DNA of 29,808 nucleotides from positions 1 through 29,808 of the forward strand of contig NZ_JAODBU010000005.1 of assembly GCF_025336545.1 (NCBI RefSeq), read 5' to 3'. Below the pieces are notes generated by a model, which saw nothing but the letters and a program-made list of their open reading frames with translations, had not been told where the DNA came from and did not search any database. Source of the DNA: Eubacterium_U album. GTDB lineage: Bacteria > Bacillota > Clostridia > Lachnospirales > Lachnospiraceae. The translations under genes and the position numbers were made by a program. Shown here piece after piece: positions 1 through 7,618 of this stretch. Positions within the stretch are counted from its first letter, which is position 1. The number at the start of each line of letters is the position of its first letter.

Positions 1-254
1 CAAAAGCCCGGAAATGCGACTGCGCTTGCGCAGAGTCGCATGAGCCGGGCGCAAGAACAGCGAGAAACAAATGTTTCGAGCTGGCGGAAGCGGAAGCGGC
101 GAAGCCGATTAGCAAAAGCCCGGAAATGCGACTGCGCTTGCGCAGAGTCGCATGAGCCGGGCGCAAGAACAGCGAGAAACAAATGTTTCGAGCTGGCGGA
201 AGCGGAAGCGGCGAAGCCGATTAGCAAAAGCCCCAAAATGCGACTGCGCTTGCG
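1..254. repeat. GC-rich 112-bp tandem repeat, 2.3 copies
   Basis: Copies begin at 1, 113 and 225 (period exactly 112); the third diverges after about 254. The first two copies look identical. Each full copy can fold into a long hairpin (6-50 and 118-162): GCCCGG pairs with CCGGGC, ATGCGACT with AGTCGCAT, and an inner GCGC with GCGC. A second small dyad, GAAAC-AAAT-GTTTC, follows. The high GC is strikingly unlike the AT-rich genes next to it. It resembles a REP-like palindromic intergenic repeat. The array starts at the window edge, so more copies may lie to the left. It ends just before the ruvX ribosome binding site. Confidence 0.85.
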
Positions 255-306
255 AGCCCACGGTTTGGCAGGGCTTATTCTGTATGCTTAAAGGAGAAAT
301 GTTATA

Positions 307-726
307 ATGAGAATATTAGGACTTGATTTTGGCTCAAAGACAGTAGGAGTTGCAATTACAGATCCGTTAGGGATGACTGCACAGGGCATGGAAATAGTGA
401 GAAGGGAATCACCTAATAAATTAAGAAAGACTCTTTCAAGAATAGAGACAATTATTAAAGAAAATGATGTTGAATTAATAGTATTAGGATTACCTGTAAA
501 TATGGATGGAAGTTCAGGTGAAAGAGTTGAAAAGACAAAAGAATTTGCAGATATGCTTACACGTAGAAGCGGAGTGGAGATTATTTTTCAGGACGAACGA
601 TTAACAACGGTTGAAGCATATGAAATAATGAATGAAGCAGGAATAAAAAGGGAAGACAGATACAAATATGTTGACCAGATTGCTGCCACAATTATTCTAG
701 AGGATTATCTTAATTCGCATCGTTAA
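307..726 (+). CDS. ruvX: RuvX/YqgF-type putative pre-16S rRNA nuclease
   Basis: A 139-residue protein of the YqgF/RuvX family, RNase H-like enzymes implicated in maturing the 5' end of 16S rRNA and once proposed as Holliday junction resolvases. The N-terminal GLDFGSKTVGVA (about residues 5-16) is the family signature with the first catalytic Asp. GLPVNMDGS (about 61-69) and FQDERLTTVEA (about 98-108) are the other conserved blocks, and the late YVDQIAATIIL carries the final Asp. Length is normal for the family. AAGGAG at 291-296 supports the ATG. It heads the ruvX-DUF1292-rnj run, an order common in Clostridia. Confidence 0.95.
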   Translation: MRILGLDFGSKTVGVAITDPLGMTAQGMEIVRRESPNKLRKTLSRIETIIKENDVELIVLGLPVNMDGSSGERVEKTKEFADMLTRRSGVEIIFQDERLTTVEAYEIMNEAGIKREDRYKYVDQIAATIILEDYLNSHR

Positions 727-1065
727 AAGTTATATGGTAGGAATATGACTTTTCATAACAGACTATGTATAGATATTTTTATTAACTGTCAGGAAAAAAT
801 CATTAATTTGATGGAATGTACGCAGATAAATAGTTAGATTAATTAAAAAATGAAGGTATTATTTCGTGAAGGATAGGAATGTTTATAATTATAAATAATA
901 ATTATAAATGCCTAATTAAGTACTTTGCAGATACCAAAGTTAGTATAGAAAAGTAATAGGAGGAAACAAAATGAACGAAGTTCATTTTCTATAAATGTTT
1001 CCGACGAATAGCCGCCGACCGAAGGGCGGGGGCATTACATATTTTTCAGGAGGAGATATAGTCAA
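727..1065. other. Intergenic region with palindromic elements
   Basis: No gene is seen in these 339 bases. They hold three dyads. At 725-753, AAAAGTTATAT and ATATGACTTTT could form a weak terminator for ruvX, without a good T-run. At 882-908 there is a perfect 11-bp inverted repeat, TTTATAATTAT/ATAATTATAAA, with a 5-nt loop. At 962-1002, GGAAACA and TGTTTCC enclose a perfect 9-bp hairpin (AAAATGAAC-GAA-GTTCATTTT), followed at 1012-1029 by a GC-rich CCGCC/GGCGG hairpin. The last composite looks like a second REP-like insertion and is much more GC-rich at its right end than its surroundings. Confidence 0.6.
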
Positions 1066-1317
1066 ATGGATGGAAAGATAATTTTCAAAAATGAGCAGGG
1101 TGAAAATGAAGAATTCACAGTTTTATTAGAAACAAAAGTAAATAATATAAAATATATTCTTGTTGAAAAAGAAGATGAAGAGATAGCATATATTTTTAAG
1201 GACACATCAGATGATAGTAGTGAAGAAGCTGTTTATGAAGTAGTTTTAGATGAAGATGAAGTAGGATATATCGGAAAGATTTTTTCAGAACTATTAGAAG
1301 ATGTAGATTTAGTATAA
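1066..1317 (+). CDS. DUF1292 family small acidic protein
   Basis: An 83-residue, strongly acidic protein beginning MDGKIIFKNEQGENEEF. The layout matches DUF1292 (YrzB-like) proteins, which are found next to ruvX in many Firmicutes: a short beta-rich N-terminal half, a central IKYILVEKEDEEIAYIFK block and an acidic tail. Function is unknown. AGGAGGAG sits upstream at 1049-1056 and supports the ATG. It lies 38 bases before rnj and is probably co-transcribed with it. The call rests on composition, size and position, not on a catalytic motif. Confidence 0.8.
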   Translation: MDGKIIFKNEQGENEEFTVLLETKVNNIKYILVEKEDEEIAYIFKDTSDDSSEEAVYEVVLDEDEVGYIGKIFSELLEDVDLV

Positions 1318-1355
1318 TACGAATATGAACGGAGAAATATAGGAGGGAAATATTA

Positions 1356-3017
1356 ATGAGCGAGACTGGAAAGTTGAAAATAATTCCATTAGGCGGTTTA
1401 GAGCAGATTGGAATGAATATGACAGCTTTTGAATATGAAGATGGCATAATAGTAGTCGATTGCGGATTGTCATTTCCGGATGATGATATGCTTGGAATAG
1501 ATTTAGTAATACCGGACATTACTTATTTAAGAGAAAATAAGGACAAGATAAAAGGATTTTTTATAACACATGGACATGAAGATCATATTGGTGCGTTACC
1601 ATATGTTTTAAAAGAAATCAGTGCACCATTGTATGCAACAAAACTTACAATGGGAATTATAGAAGGAAAGCTTGAAGAACATCAGATCAAAGATATAGTT
1701 AAAAGAAAAGTAGTTAAATATGGTCAGAACATAAACGCAGGTAAATTCAGAGTTGAATTTATTAAGACAAACCATAGTATAGCTGATGCGGCAGCATTTG
1801 CCATTCATACACCTGTTGGTGTTATTGTTCATACAGGTGACTTTAAGGTAGATTATACACCTGTATTTGGTGATGCAATTGATTTAGCAAGATTTAGTGA
1901 ATTAGGAAAAAAAGGCGTATTGGCAGTTATGTGTGACAGTACAAACGTATTAAGACCTGGATTTACACCTTCAGAAAGTACGGTTGGTGCAACATTTGAC
2001 CACATTTTTTCAGAACATCCTAAGACAAGAATTATTATTGCTACATTTGCATCAAATGTAGACAGAGTTCAGCAGATTATCAATTCAGCTGACAAATACA
2101 ACAGAAAAGTTGTAGTAGAAGGAAGAAGTATGGTTAATATTATTTCAGTTGCAAAAGAATTGGAATATTTAAAGATACCTGATAATACATTGATTAATAT
2201 TGAAGAAATGAAAAATTATACTGATGACCAGTTGGTACTTATTACAACAGGAAGTCAGGGAGAATCAATGGCAGCCCTTTCAAGAATGGCAGCATCACTT
2301 CATAGAAAAGTAAGTATTAAACCGGGAGATACTATTGTGTTTAGTTCAACACCTATCCCTGGAAATGAAAAAGCTGTAAGTAAAGTAATTAATGAATTAT
2401 ATATGAAGGGGGCAGAGGTTATTTTCCAGGATACACATGTTTCAGGGCATGCGTGTCAGGAAGAAATTAAATTAATATATTCTCTGTTAAAACCTAAATA
2501 TGCAATACCTGTACATGGTGAATACAGACATTTAATGGTTCATGGACAGTTAGTTCAGAAATTAGGAATTCCTAAAGAAAATGTATTTATTATGAAATCA
2601 GGGGATGTTTTAAGTATTGATGAAAATGATGCAAAGATTACAGGAAAAGTCCCTGCAGGTTCCGTATTAGTTGATGGTCTTGGAGTAGGTGATGTAGGTA
2701 ACATCGTTCTTAGAGACAGACAGAATCTTGCTGAAAACGGAATTATAATTGTGGTACTTACTTTGCAAAAATATACAAATCAGTTACTTGCAGGACCTGA
2801 TATTGTAACAAGAGGTTTCGTATATGTAAGAGAGTCAGAAAATCTTATTGACGAAGCAAAGGAAGTTGTGGCAGAAGCATTAGACAACTGTTTAAGTAAA
2901 AACTCAGTTGACTGGGGTAAAATTAAAATGGTTGTAAAAGATAGTTTAGGTGAATATTTATGGAAGAAGATGAAGAGAAATCCAATGATTCTTCCAATAA
3001 TCATGGAAGTTGAATAA
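1356..3017 (+). CDS. rnj: Ribonuclease J
   Basis: A 553-residue beta-CASP metallo-beta-lactamase RNase, the 5'-to-3' exo/endonuclease central to mRNA decay and rRNA maturation in Firmicutes; cytoplasmic. The zinc motif HGHEDHIGALP is at residues 72-82. The later HTGDFKVD contributes another metal ligand. GSQGE, the HVSGHA block and PVHGEYRH are typical of the RNase J beta-CASP and C-terminal metal sites. Length matches RNase J1/J2 (about 550). Start is supported by AGGAGG at 1341-1346. Whether it is the J1 or J2 paralogue cannot be told from this window. It is followed after 14 bases by the MltG-like gene. Confidence 0.96.
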   Translation: MSETGKLKIIPLGGLEQIGMNMTAFEYEDGIIVVDCGLSFPDDDMLGIDLVIPDITYLRENKDKIKGFFITHGHEDHIGALPYVLKEISAPLYATKLTMGIIEGKLEEHQIKDIVKRKVVKYGQNINAGKFRVEFIKTNHSIADAAAFAIHTPVGVIVHTGDFKVDYTPVFGDAIDLARFSELGKKGVLAVMCDSTNVLRPGFTPSESTVGATFDHIFSEHPKTRIIIATFASNVDRVQQIINSADKYNRKVVVEGRSMVNIISVAKELEYLKIPDNTLINIEEMKNYTDDQLVLITTGSQGESMAALSRMAASLHRKVSIKPGDTIVFSSTPIPGNEKAVSKVINELYMKGAEVIFQDTHVSGHACQEEIKLIYSLLKPKYAIPVHGEYRHLMVHGQLVQKLGIPKENVFIMKSGDVLSIDENDAKITGKVPAGSVLVDGLGVGDVGNIVLRDRQNLAENGIIIVVLTLQKYTNQLLAGPDIVTRGFVYVRESENLIDEAKEVVAEALDNCLSKNSVDWGKIKMVVKDSLGEYLWKKMKRNPMILPIIMEVE

Positions 3018-3031
3018 TCCGGGAGGAGCTT

Positions 3032-3424
3032 ATGGTTAGGCGAAAAACATCAGAAGGCTTTGCAAGAGTTATGAGTAAAGTATTAAAATATTTGGTGATG
3101 TTTGTTGTCATTTACTATTTTGCAGCAGCAGCTTTTGTATTTGGCAGACAGTTATTCACAGACAAGGGAGCAGCACCTGCACCTGGGATGGATATGACAA
3201 TTGAAGTAACTAAGAACACATCAATAAAAGATTTTGCAAAGACATTAGAAGAATACGGAATTATAAATGATGATAAAGTATTATGGGTTGAGTCATTTAT
3301 ATATGAAGTAAAGGTTGTAAAGCCGGGAACATATACTTTCAATACTTCTGATAACGGTGAAAAAATATTAAAAGTTATCAAAAGTGAAGGTAAAACTGAT
3401 GAAGAAGAGACAACAACGGAATAA
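3032..3424 (+). CDS. Small MltG-like membrane protein without catalytic domain
   Basis: A 130-residue protein with a basic N-terminus, one transmembrane helix at about residues 18-38 (KYLVMFVVIYYFAAAAFVFG) and an extracytoplasmic part. The segment IEVTKNTSIKDFAKTLEEYGIINDD...KPGTYTFN resembles the LysM-like N-terminal domain of YceG/MltG endolytic transglycosylases. The catalytic YceG domain is absent: MltG is usually over 300 residues and this protein stops after the LysM-like part in an acidic, Thr-rich tail. It could be a regulatory or cell-wall-tethered paralogue. GGGAGGAG precedes the ATG. It is packed between rnj and the methyltransferase gene, so it is likely co-transcribed. Confidence 0.75.
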   Translation: MVRRKTSEGFARVMSKVLKYLVMFVVIYYFAAAAFVFGRQLFTDKGAAPAPGMDMTIEVTKNTSIKDFAKTLEEYGIINDDKVLWVESFIYEVKVVKPGTYTFNTSDNGEKILKVIKSEGKTDEEETTTE

Positions 3425-3435
3425 GAGAGGTTGAT

Positions 3436-4083
3436 ATGATAGTAAATGAAAGAATTGTATCATACATGCATTCGTTGGAAAAAAATAATAGTCAGGTTTT
3501 AGAGCAGATAGAAATAGAGGCTCATAAGGACAATGTGCCGATTATCAGAAAAGAAATGGAAAGTTTCTTAAGAGTTATTCTGGCAATAAAAAAACCTAAA
3601 AGAATATTAGAGCTGGGTACCGCAGTTGGGTACTCAGCCATTTTAATTAGTGAATGTTTAGATGAAGATGGAAAAATTACTACAATAGAAAATTATGAAA
3701 AAAGAATTCCTATCGCAAAAGAAAATATAAAAAAAGCAGGAAAAGAAAATGTGATTGATCTTTTAGAAGGAGATGCGTTGGAAATTATGCCTACACTAAA
3801 AGATGATAGCTTTGACTTTGTATTTATGGATGCGGCAAAGGCTCAGTATATTAATTTTCTTCCGCATGTTTTAAGATTAATGAAAACAGGAGGAGTACTA
3901 ATTACTGACAATGTTCTTCAGGAAGGTGATTTGATAGAATCTAAATATGTTGTAAGAAGAAGAGACAGAACAATTCATAAACGAATGCGGGAATATATGT
4001 ATGAAGTAAAGAACAATGAACAGTTAGAAACATCCATCGTTCCAATTGGAGATGGAATAACAATAAGTGTAAAGAAGAGATAA
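3436..4083 (+). CDS. trmR: SAM-dependent O-methyltransferase, TrmR-like
   Basis: A 215-residue class I methyltransferase of the O-methyltransferase family 3 (caffeoyl-CoA OMT-like). Motif I, ILELGTAVGYSA, is at about residues 57-68. FDFVFMDAAKAQY supplies the acidic metal/substrate motif and GGVLITDNVLQEGD the next family block. In Bacillus subtilis the homologue YrrM is TrmR, which methylates 5-hydroxyuridine at tRNA position 34 to 5-methoxyuridine, and it is encoded beside U32-family TrhP proteins. The same pairing here (a 2-base gap to the next gene) is the main reason for the TrmR call. GAGAGG upstream is a modest ribosome binding site. A different small-molecule substrate is possible. 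Confidence 0.82.
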   Translation: MIVNERIVSYMHSLEKNNSQVLEQIEIEAHKDNVPIIRKEMESFLRVILAIKKPKRILELGTAVGYSAILISECLDEDGKITTIENYEKRIPIAKENIKKAGKENVIDLLEGDALEIMPTLKDDSFDFVFMDAAKAQYINFLPHVLRLMKTGGVLITDNVLQEGDLIESKYVVRRRDRTIHKRMREYMYEVKNNEQLETSIVPIGDGITISVKKR

Positions 4084-4085
4084 AT

Positions 4086-5321
4086 ATGAGAAATGTAGAA
4101 TTATTAATTCCGGCAAGCAGTCTGGAAGTTTTAAAAACAGCAGTAAAATATGGGGCAGATGCCGTATATATTGGTGGAGAAGTATTTGGACTTAGAGCAA
4201 AAGCGAAGAACTTTTCATTAGAAGAAATGCGAGAAGGTGTAAAATTTGCACATGAACATAATGTAAAAGTATATGTTACTGCAAATATACTCGCCCACAA
4301 TGCAGATTTAGAGCCTGTAAGAGCTTATTTTGAAGATTTAAAAACAGTAAACATGGATGCACTTATAATCGCTGACCCTGCAATATTTACAATTGCAAAA
4401 GAAATGCTTCCGGATACTGAAATTCATATCAGCACTCAGGCTAATAATACAAATTATGGAACATATAATTTCTGGTACAATCTTGGAGCAAAGAGAGTTG
4501 TAACCGCAAGGGAATTATCAATGAAGGAGATAAAAGAAATAAGAGAACATATTCCTGATGATATGGAAATTGAAACATTTGTACATGGAGCAATGTGTAT
4601 TTCTTATTCAGGAAGATGCCTTTTGTCAAGCTTTATGGCAGGACGTGATGCAAATAAAGGCGCATGCACTCATCCATGCAGATGGAAATATGCCGTTATG
4701 GAAGAATCAAGAGAAGGACAGTATATGCCTGTTTATGAAAATGAACGTGGAACATATATTTTTAACTCGAAAGATTTGTGCATGATAGAGCATATTCCTG
4801 AACTTATAGATGCCGGAATCGATAGTTTTAAAATAGAAGGAAGAATGAAAACTGCCCTTTATGTAGGTACGGTTGCAAGAACATACAGAATGGCAATTGA
4901 TGATTATTTAGAAAGCCCTGACAAGTATTATGCAAACCTTGATAAGTACAGGGAGTTGATTTCACAGTGTACATTCAGACAGTATACAACCGGATTTTTC
5001 TTTGGAAAACCAGATGAAACAACACAGATATACGATAAAAATGTGTATGAAAGAAATTATGTTTATCTTGGACTTGTCGGAGAAAAGGTTGGGGAACATA
5101 AATACACAATAACACAGAAAAATAAATTCTGCGTTGGAGATACAATTGAGGTTATGAAAAAAGACGGAAGAGACATTGAAGTTAAAGTAATTTCAATTCA
5201 GGATGAAGAAGGAAACGAAATGGAAAGTTGTCCACATCCACAACAGAAGTTATTTATTGATTTAGGAATTGAATTAGAACTAGGAGATATTCTTAGAAAA
5301 AAAGATGTTGTAACAGCGTAA
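4086..5321 (+). CDS. trhP: Peptidase U32 family protein, probable tRNA uridine hydroxylation protein TrhP
   Basis: A 411-residue U32-family protein. The signature block ETFVHGAMCISYSGRC starts near residue 163 and is followed by GACTHPCRW. These give a run of conserved cysteines of the kind that hold an Fe-S cluster in U32 relatives. An N-terminal TIM-barrel-like part (LLIPASSLEVLKTAVKYGADAVYIGG) and a beta-barrel C-terminal part (VGEKVGEHKYTITQKNKFCVGDTIEV) match the family. Although annotated as peptidases, B. subtilis YrrN/YrrO and E. coli YegQ act in 5-hydroxyuridine formation on tRNA from prephenate. Immediate coupling to the trmR-like gene supports that role. Only one U32 gene is present here, as in E. 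coli, whereas B. subtilis has two. Confidence 0.85.
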   Translation: MRNVELLIPASSLEVLKTAVKYGADAVYIGGEVFGLRAKAKNFSLEEMREGVKFAHEHNVKVYVTANILAHNADLEPVRAYFEDLKTVNMDALIIADPAIFTIAKEMLPDTEIHISTQANNTNYGTYNFWYNLGAKRVVTARELSMKEIKEIREHIPDDMEIETFVHGAMCISYSGRCLLSSFMAGRDANKGACTHPCRWKYAVMEESREGQYMPVYENERGTYIFNSKDLCMIEHIPELIDAGIDSFKIEGRMKTALYVGTVARTYRMAIDDYLESPDKYYANLDKYRELISQCTFRQYTTGFFFGKPDETTQIYDKNVYERNYVYLGLVGEKVGEHKYTITQKNKFCVGDTIEVMKKDGRDIEVKVISIQDEEGNEMESCPHPQQKLFIDLGIELELGDILRKKDVVTA

Positions 5322-5338
5322 AATAAATAGGAAGTGAC

Positions 5339-5400
5339 AGGCACCCGTTATGTGATTTGTGCATAAAATGTATAAAGCATGTGACGAGGTGCCTTTTTTT
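5339..5400 (+). terminator. Hairpin with T-run after trhP, overlapping the sigK start
   Basis: AGGCACC (5339-5345) pairs perfectly with GGTGCCT (5388-5394) and is followed by seven T residues (5394-5400). The loop is about 42 nt, so efficiency as an intrinsic terminator is uncertain. The right arm contains GAGGTG (5386-5391), which is also the only plausible ribosome binding site for the sigma factor gene beginning at 5399. Confidence 0.6.
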
Positions 5401-6031
5401 GAAGACATTTAAAGAGCCTTTGACACCAAAGGAAGAGAAAAAATATCTGGAAAGATATGCACAGGGAGATAAGCTGGCGAAGGATATATTAATAGAGAGT
5501 AATTTACGCCTTGTTGCACATGTGGCAAAAAAATATTCGGGTGAGAGAGATAATGAAGATTTAATTTCTATTGGAATAATAGGCCTTATAAAGGCAATAA
5601 ATTCATTTGATATAAATAAGGGAAACCGTTTAGGAACCTATGCGGCAAAATGCATTGAAAATGAAATGCTAATGATGTTTAGAAATGAGAAAAAAAGAAG
5701 CAGGGACGTATCGCTAAATGAACCAATAGGAACAGATAAAGAAGGAAATACAATATGTCTTATAGATGTTGTTGAGTCAGATAATGAGGACGTAATAAGT
5801 AATATGGAAAGACAGGAAAATGTAGAAATGATTAGGGATATTGTAGAAAATAAACTGACCAAACGGGAAAGAGAAATAATAGAACGACGATATGGAATGA
5901 ACGGGAGGGAGAGCGAGACGCAGAAAATAATTGGTATGGATTTAAACATTTCAAGGAGCTATGTAAGTCGTATTGAAAAGAGAGCATTAGAAAAAATAAA
6001 ATCGACAATTGACTATTCATATAAAATGTGA
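5399..6031 (+). CDS. sigK: SigK-type sigma-70 factor lacking a pro-sequence
   Basis: About 210 residues. Region 2 (NLRLVAHVAKKY, EDLISIGIIGLIKAINSFD, RLGTYAAKCIENEMLMMFR) and region 4 (LTKREREIIERRYGM, ISRSYVSRIEKRALEKIK) closely resemble the mother-cell sporulation sigma factor SigK, as does DKEGNTICLIDVVE. In spore formers SigK is made as pro-SigK with an N-terminal hydrophobic pro-sequence of about 20 residues. Here conserved similarity begins at FKEPLTPKEE with no hydrophobic leader before it. I chose the TTG at 5399, eight bases after GAGGTG. An in-frame GTG at 5381 and a TTG at 5357 lie inside the hairpin and are less likely. A non-sporulation role is possible if the host does not sporulate. 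Confidence 0.8.
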   Translation: MKTFKEPLTPKEEKKYLERYAQGDKLAKDILIESNLRLVAHVAKKYSGERDNEDLISIGIIGLIKAINSFDINKGNRLGTYAAKCIENEMLMMFRNEKKRSRDVSLNEPIGTDKEGNTICLIDVVESDNEDVISNMERQENVEMIRDIVENKLTKREREIIERRYGMNGRESETQKIIGMDLNISRSYVSRIEKRALEKIKSTIDYSYKM

Positions 6032-6072
6032 TAACTTATAACCTAAATAATAACGGAATGTTTGGAGGGTAT

Positions 6073-7599
6073 ATGGTTAGTAAAGTTAATTGTTGTGCAA
6101 TTACGGGAACGGAAGTTTTACCGATTTGTGTTGAAACAGATGTATGTAGTGGCTTGCCATCATTTGATATGGTAGGCCTTTTATCGTCAGAAATAAAAGA
6201 GTCAAGAGAGAGGGTAAGAACCGCAATAAAGAATTCGGGATTTATGATTCCGCCAAGAAGAATAACGATAAATTTGGCTCCTGCGAATATAAGAAAATCA
6301 GGAACTTATTTTGATTTGCCAATATCTGCGTCGATTCTTAAAGCACTTGATATAGTAAAACAGGATGTCAGTAAATTTATGATTGCGGGAGAATTAAGTT
6401 TAAATGGAGATGTGATAAAGGTTAATGGAATATTACCTATGGTTTTAATGGCAGTGTCAAAGGAAATTAAAGTATGCATCATTCCTGAAGAAAATTATGG
6501 AGAGTGTGTAGCCATTGAAGGGATAGAGATAATAGGAGTGAAAAATCTTGCAGAATTAGTGTATGTGTTAGATATGAATCCTGATGAGTTGAGCGAGGAA
6601 ATATTAAGGCAGAAAGCTAATTTTGAAGAAAAGAAGATTCAGGAAGAAATAGAGGAAAGTTATGATTTTGCAGACATTTGCGGACAGGAGCAGGGAAAAA
6701 TAGGAGCGATGATTGCAGCAGCGGGAAGACACAATATGCTTATGGTTGGACCACCGGGCGCCGGAAAAACTGTAATAGCAAGGACTATTCCTACAATACT
6801 TCCTGATATGACATTTGAAGAGAGAATACAAATATCAAAGATTCATAGTATAGCAGGGAAATTAGATGGAAGACTAGTGGATAAAAGACCATTTTGCAGT
6901 CCGCATCATACTACAACGGTAACGGGAATGACGGGCGGCGGAATGAAACCAAAAGTAGGACAGGTTACCCTTGCTCATGGTGGAGTATTATATTTAGACG
7001 AATTTCCTGAATTTTCGAGAAATGTTATTGAAGCATTAAGGCAACCATTAGAGGACAAAAAAATTGTGCTTTCAAGAAATAGTGGAAGCTATGAATTTCC
7101 TGCAGATGTGATACTTATAGCATCAATGAATCCGTGTAAGTGTGGATATTATCCTGATAGAAACAGATGTAGCTGTACACAAAGGGAGGTTAATAAGTAT
7201 TTGTCAAAAATAAGTGGACCTATATTAGATAGATTTGATTTATGTGTGTATTTAAACAGAGTAGAGTATAAGGATATTAAAAAAAGTGAAAAAACCTCAG
7301 AAAAGATGAAAGAAAGGGTTATTGCAGCAGCACAAATTCAAAGGGAAAGATATAAGAATGAAACAGTGTCTTACAATGGACAGTTAGATGGCAGAAATAT
7401 TAAAGAATTTTGTAAATTAAATAAGCCTGAAGAAGAACTTATGGAACAGATTTTTAATAAATTTAAATTGAGCATGAGGGCGTATGGAAAGGTATTAAAA
7501 GTAGCAAGAACGATAGCAGATTTGGACGAGAGAAAAAATGTTTCAAAGGGCGATATATCAAAGGCTTTGACATTTAGAACTCCGGCTTGGATGAAGTAA
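6073..7599 (+). CDS. YifB/ComM-like Mg-chelatase AAA+ ATPase
   Basis: 508 residues from the ATG at 6073, chosen because GGAGGG lies at 6064-6069. An in-frame GTG at 6028 overlaps the sigma stop but has no such site. The N-terminal ChlI-like domain contains SGLPSFDMVGL and RRITINLAPANIRKSG. Then come Walker A GPPGAGKT (226-233), Walker B VLYLDEFPEF and the Cys cluster CKCGYYPDRNRCSC before a C-terminal helical domain. The family includes ComM, a hexameric helicase that drives branch migration in natural transformation. It sits directly upstream of dprA, another transformation and recombination factor, which fits such a role. Length is normal (about 505-510). Confidence 0.93.
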   Translation: MVSKVNCCAITGTEVLPICVETDVCSGLPSFDMVGLLSSEIKESRERVRTAIKNSGFMIPPRRITINLAPANIRKSGTYFDLPISASILKALDIVKQDVSKFMIAGELSLNGDVIKVNGILPMVLMAVSKEIKVCIIPEENYGECVAIEGIEIIGVKNLAELVYVLDMNPDELSEEILRQKANFEEKKIQEEIEESYDFADICGQEQGKIGAMIAAAGRHNMLMVGPPGAGKTVIARTIPTILPDMTFEERIQISKIHSIAGKLDGRLVDKRPFCSPHHTTTVTGMTGGGMKPKVGQVTLAHGGVLYLDEFPEFSRNVIEALRQPLEDKKIVLSRNSGSYEFPADVILIASMNPCKCGYYPDRNRCSCTQREVNKYLSKISGPILDRFDLCVYLNRVEYKDIKKSEKTSEKMKERVIAAAQIQRERYKNETVSYNGQLDGRNIKEFCKLNKPEEELMEQIFNKFKLSMRAYGKVLKVARTIADLDERKNVSKGDISKALTFRTPAWMK

Positions 7600-7618
7600 A
7601 AAGGGGGATACTATATAT

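Noticed and set aside
40..291. Open frame of 83 codons inside the 112-bp repeat
   Set aside because: It simply translates the repeat, with no ribosome binding site, and runs into the ruvX leader.
5357..5398. Earlier TTG/GTG starts for the sigma factor
   Set aside because: They lie in the hairpin loop, lack a ribosome binding site, and the added residues (CIKCIKHVTRCLF) do not resemble a SigK pro-sequence.
6028..6072. GTG start for the YifB-like protein overlapping the sigma stop
   Set aside because: ATG at 6073 has GGAGGG at ideal spacing and matches the family N-terminus.
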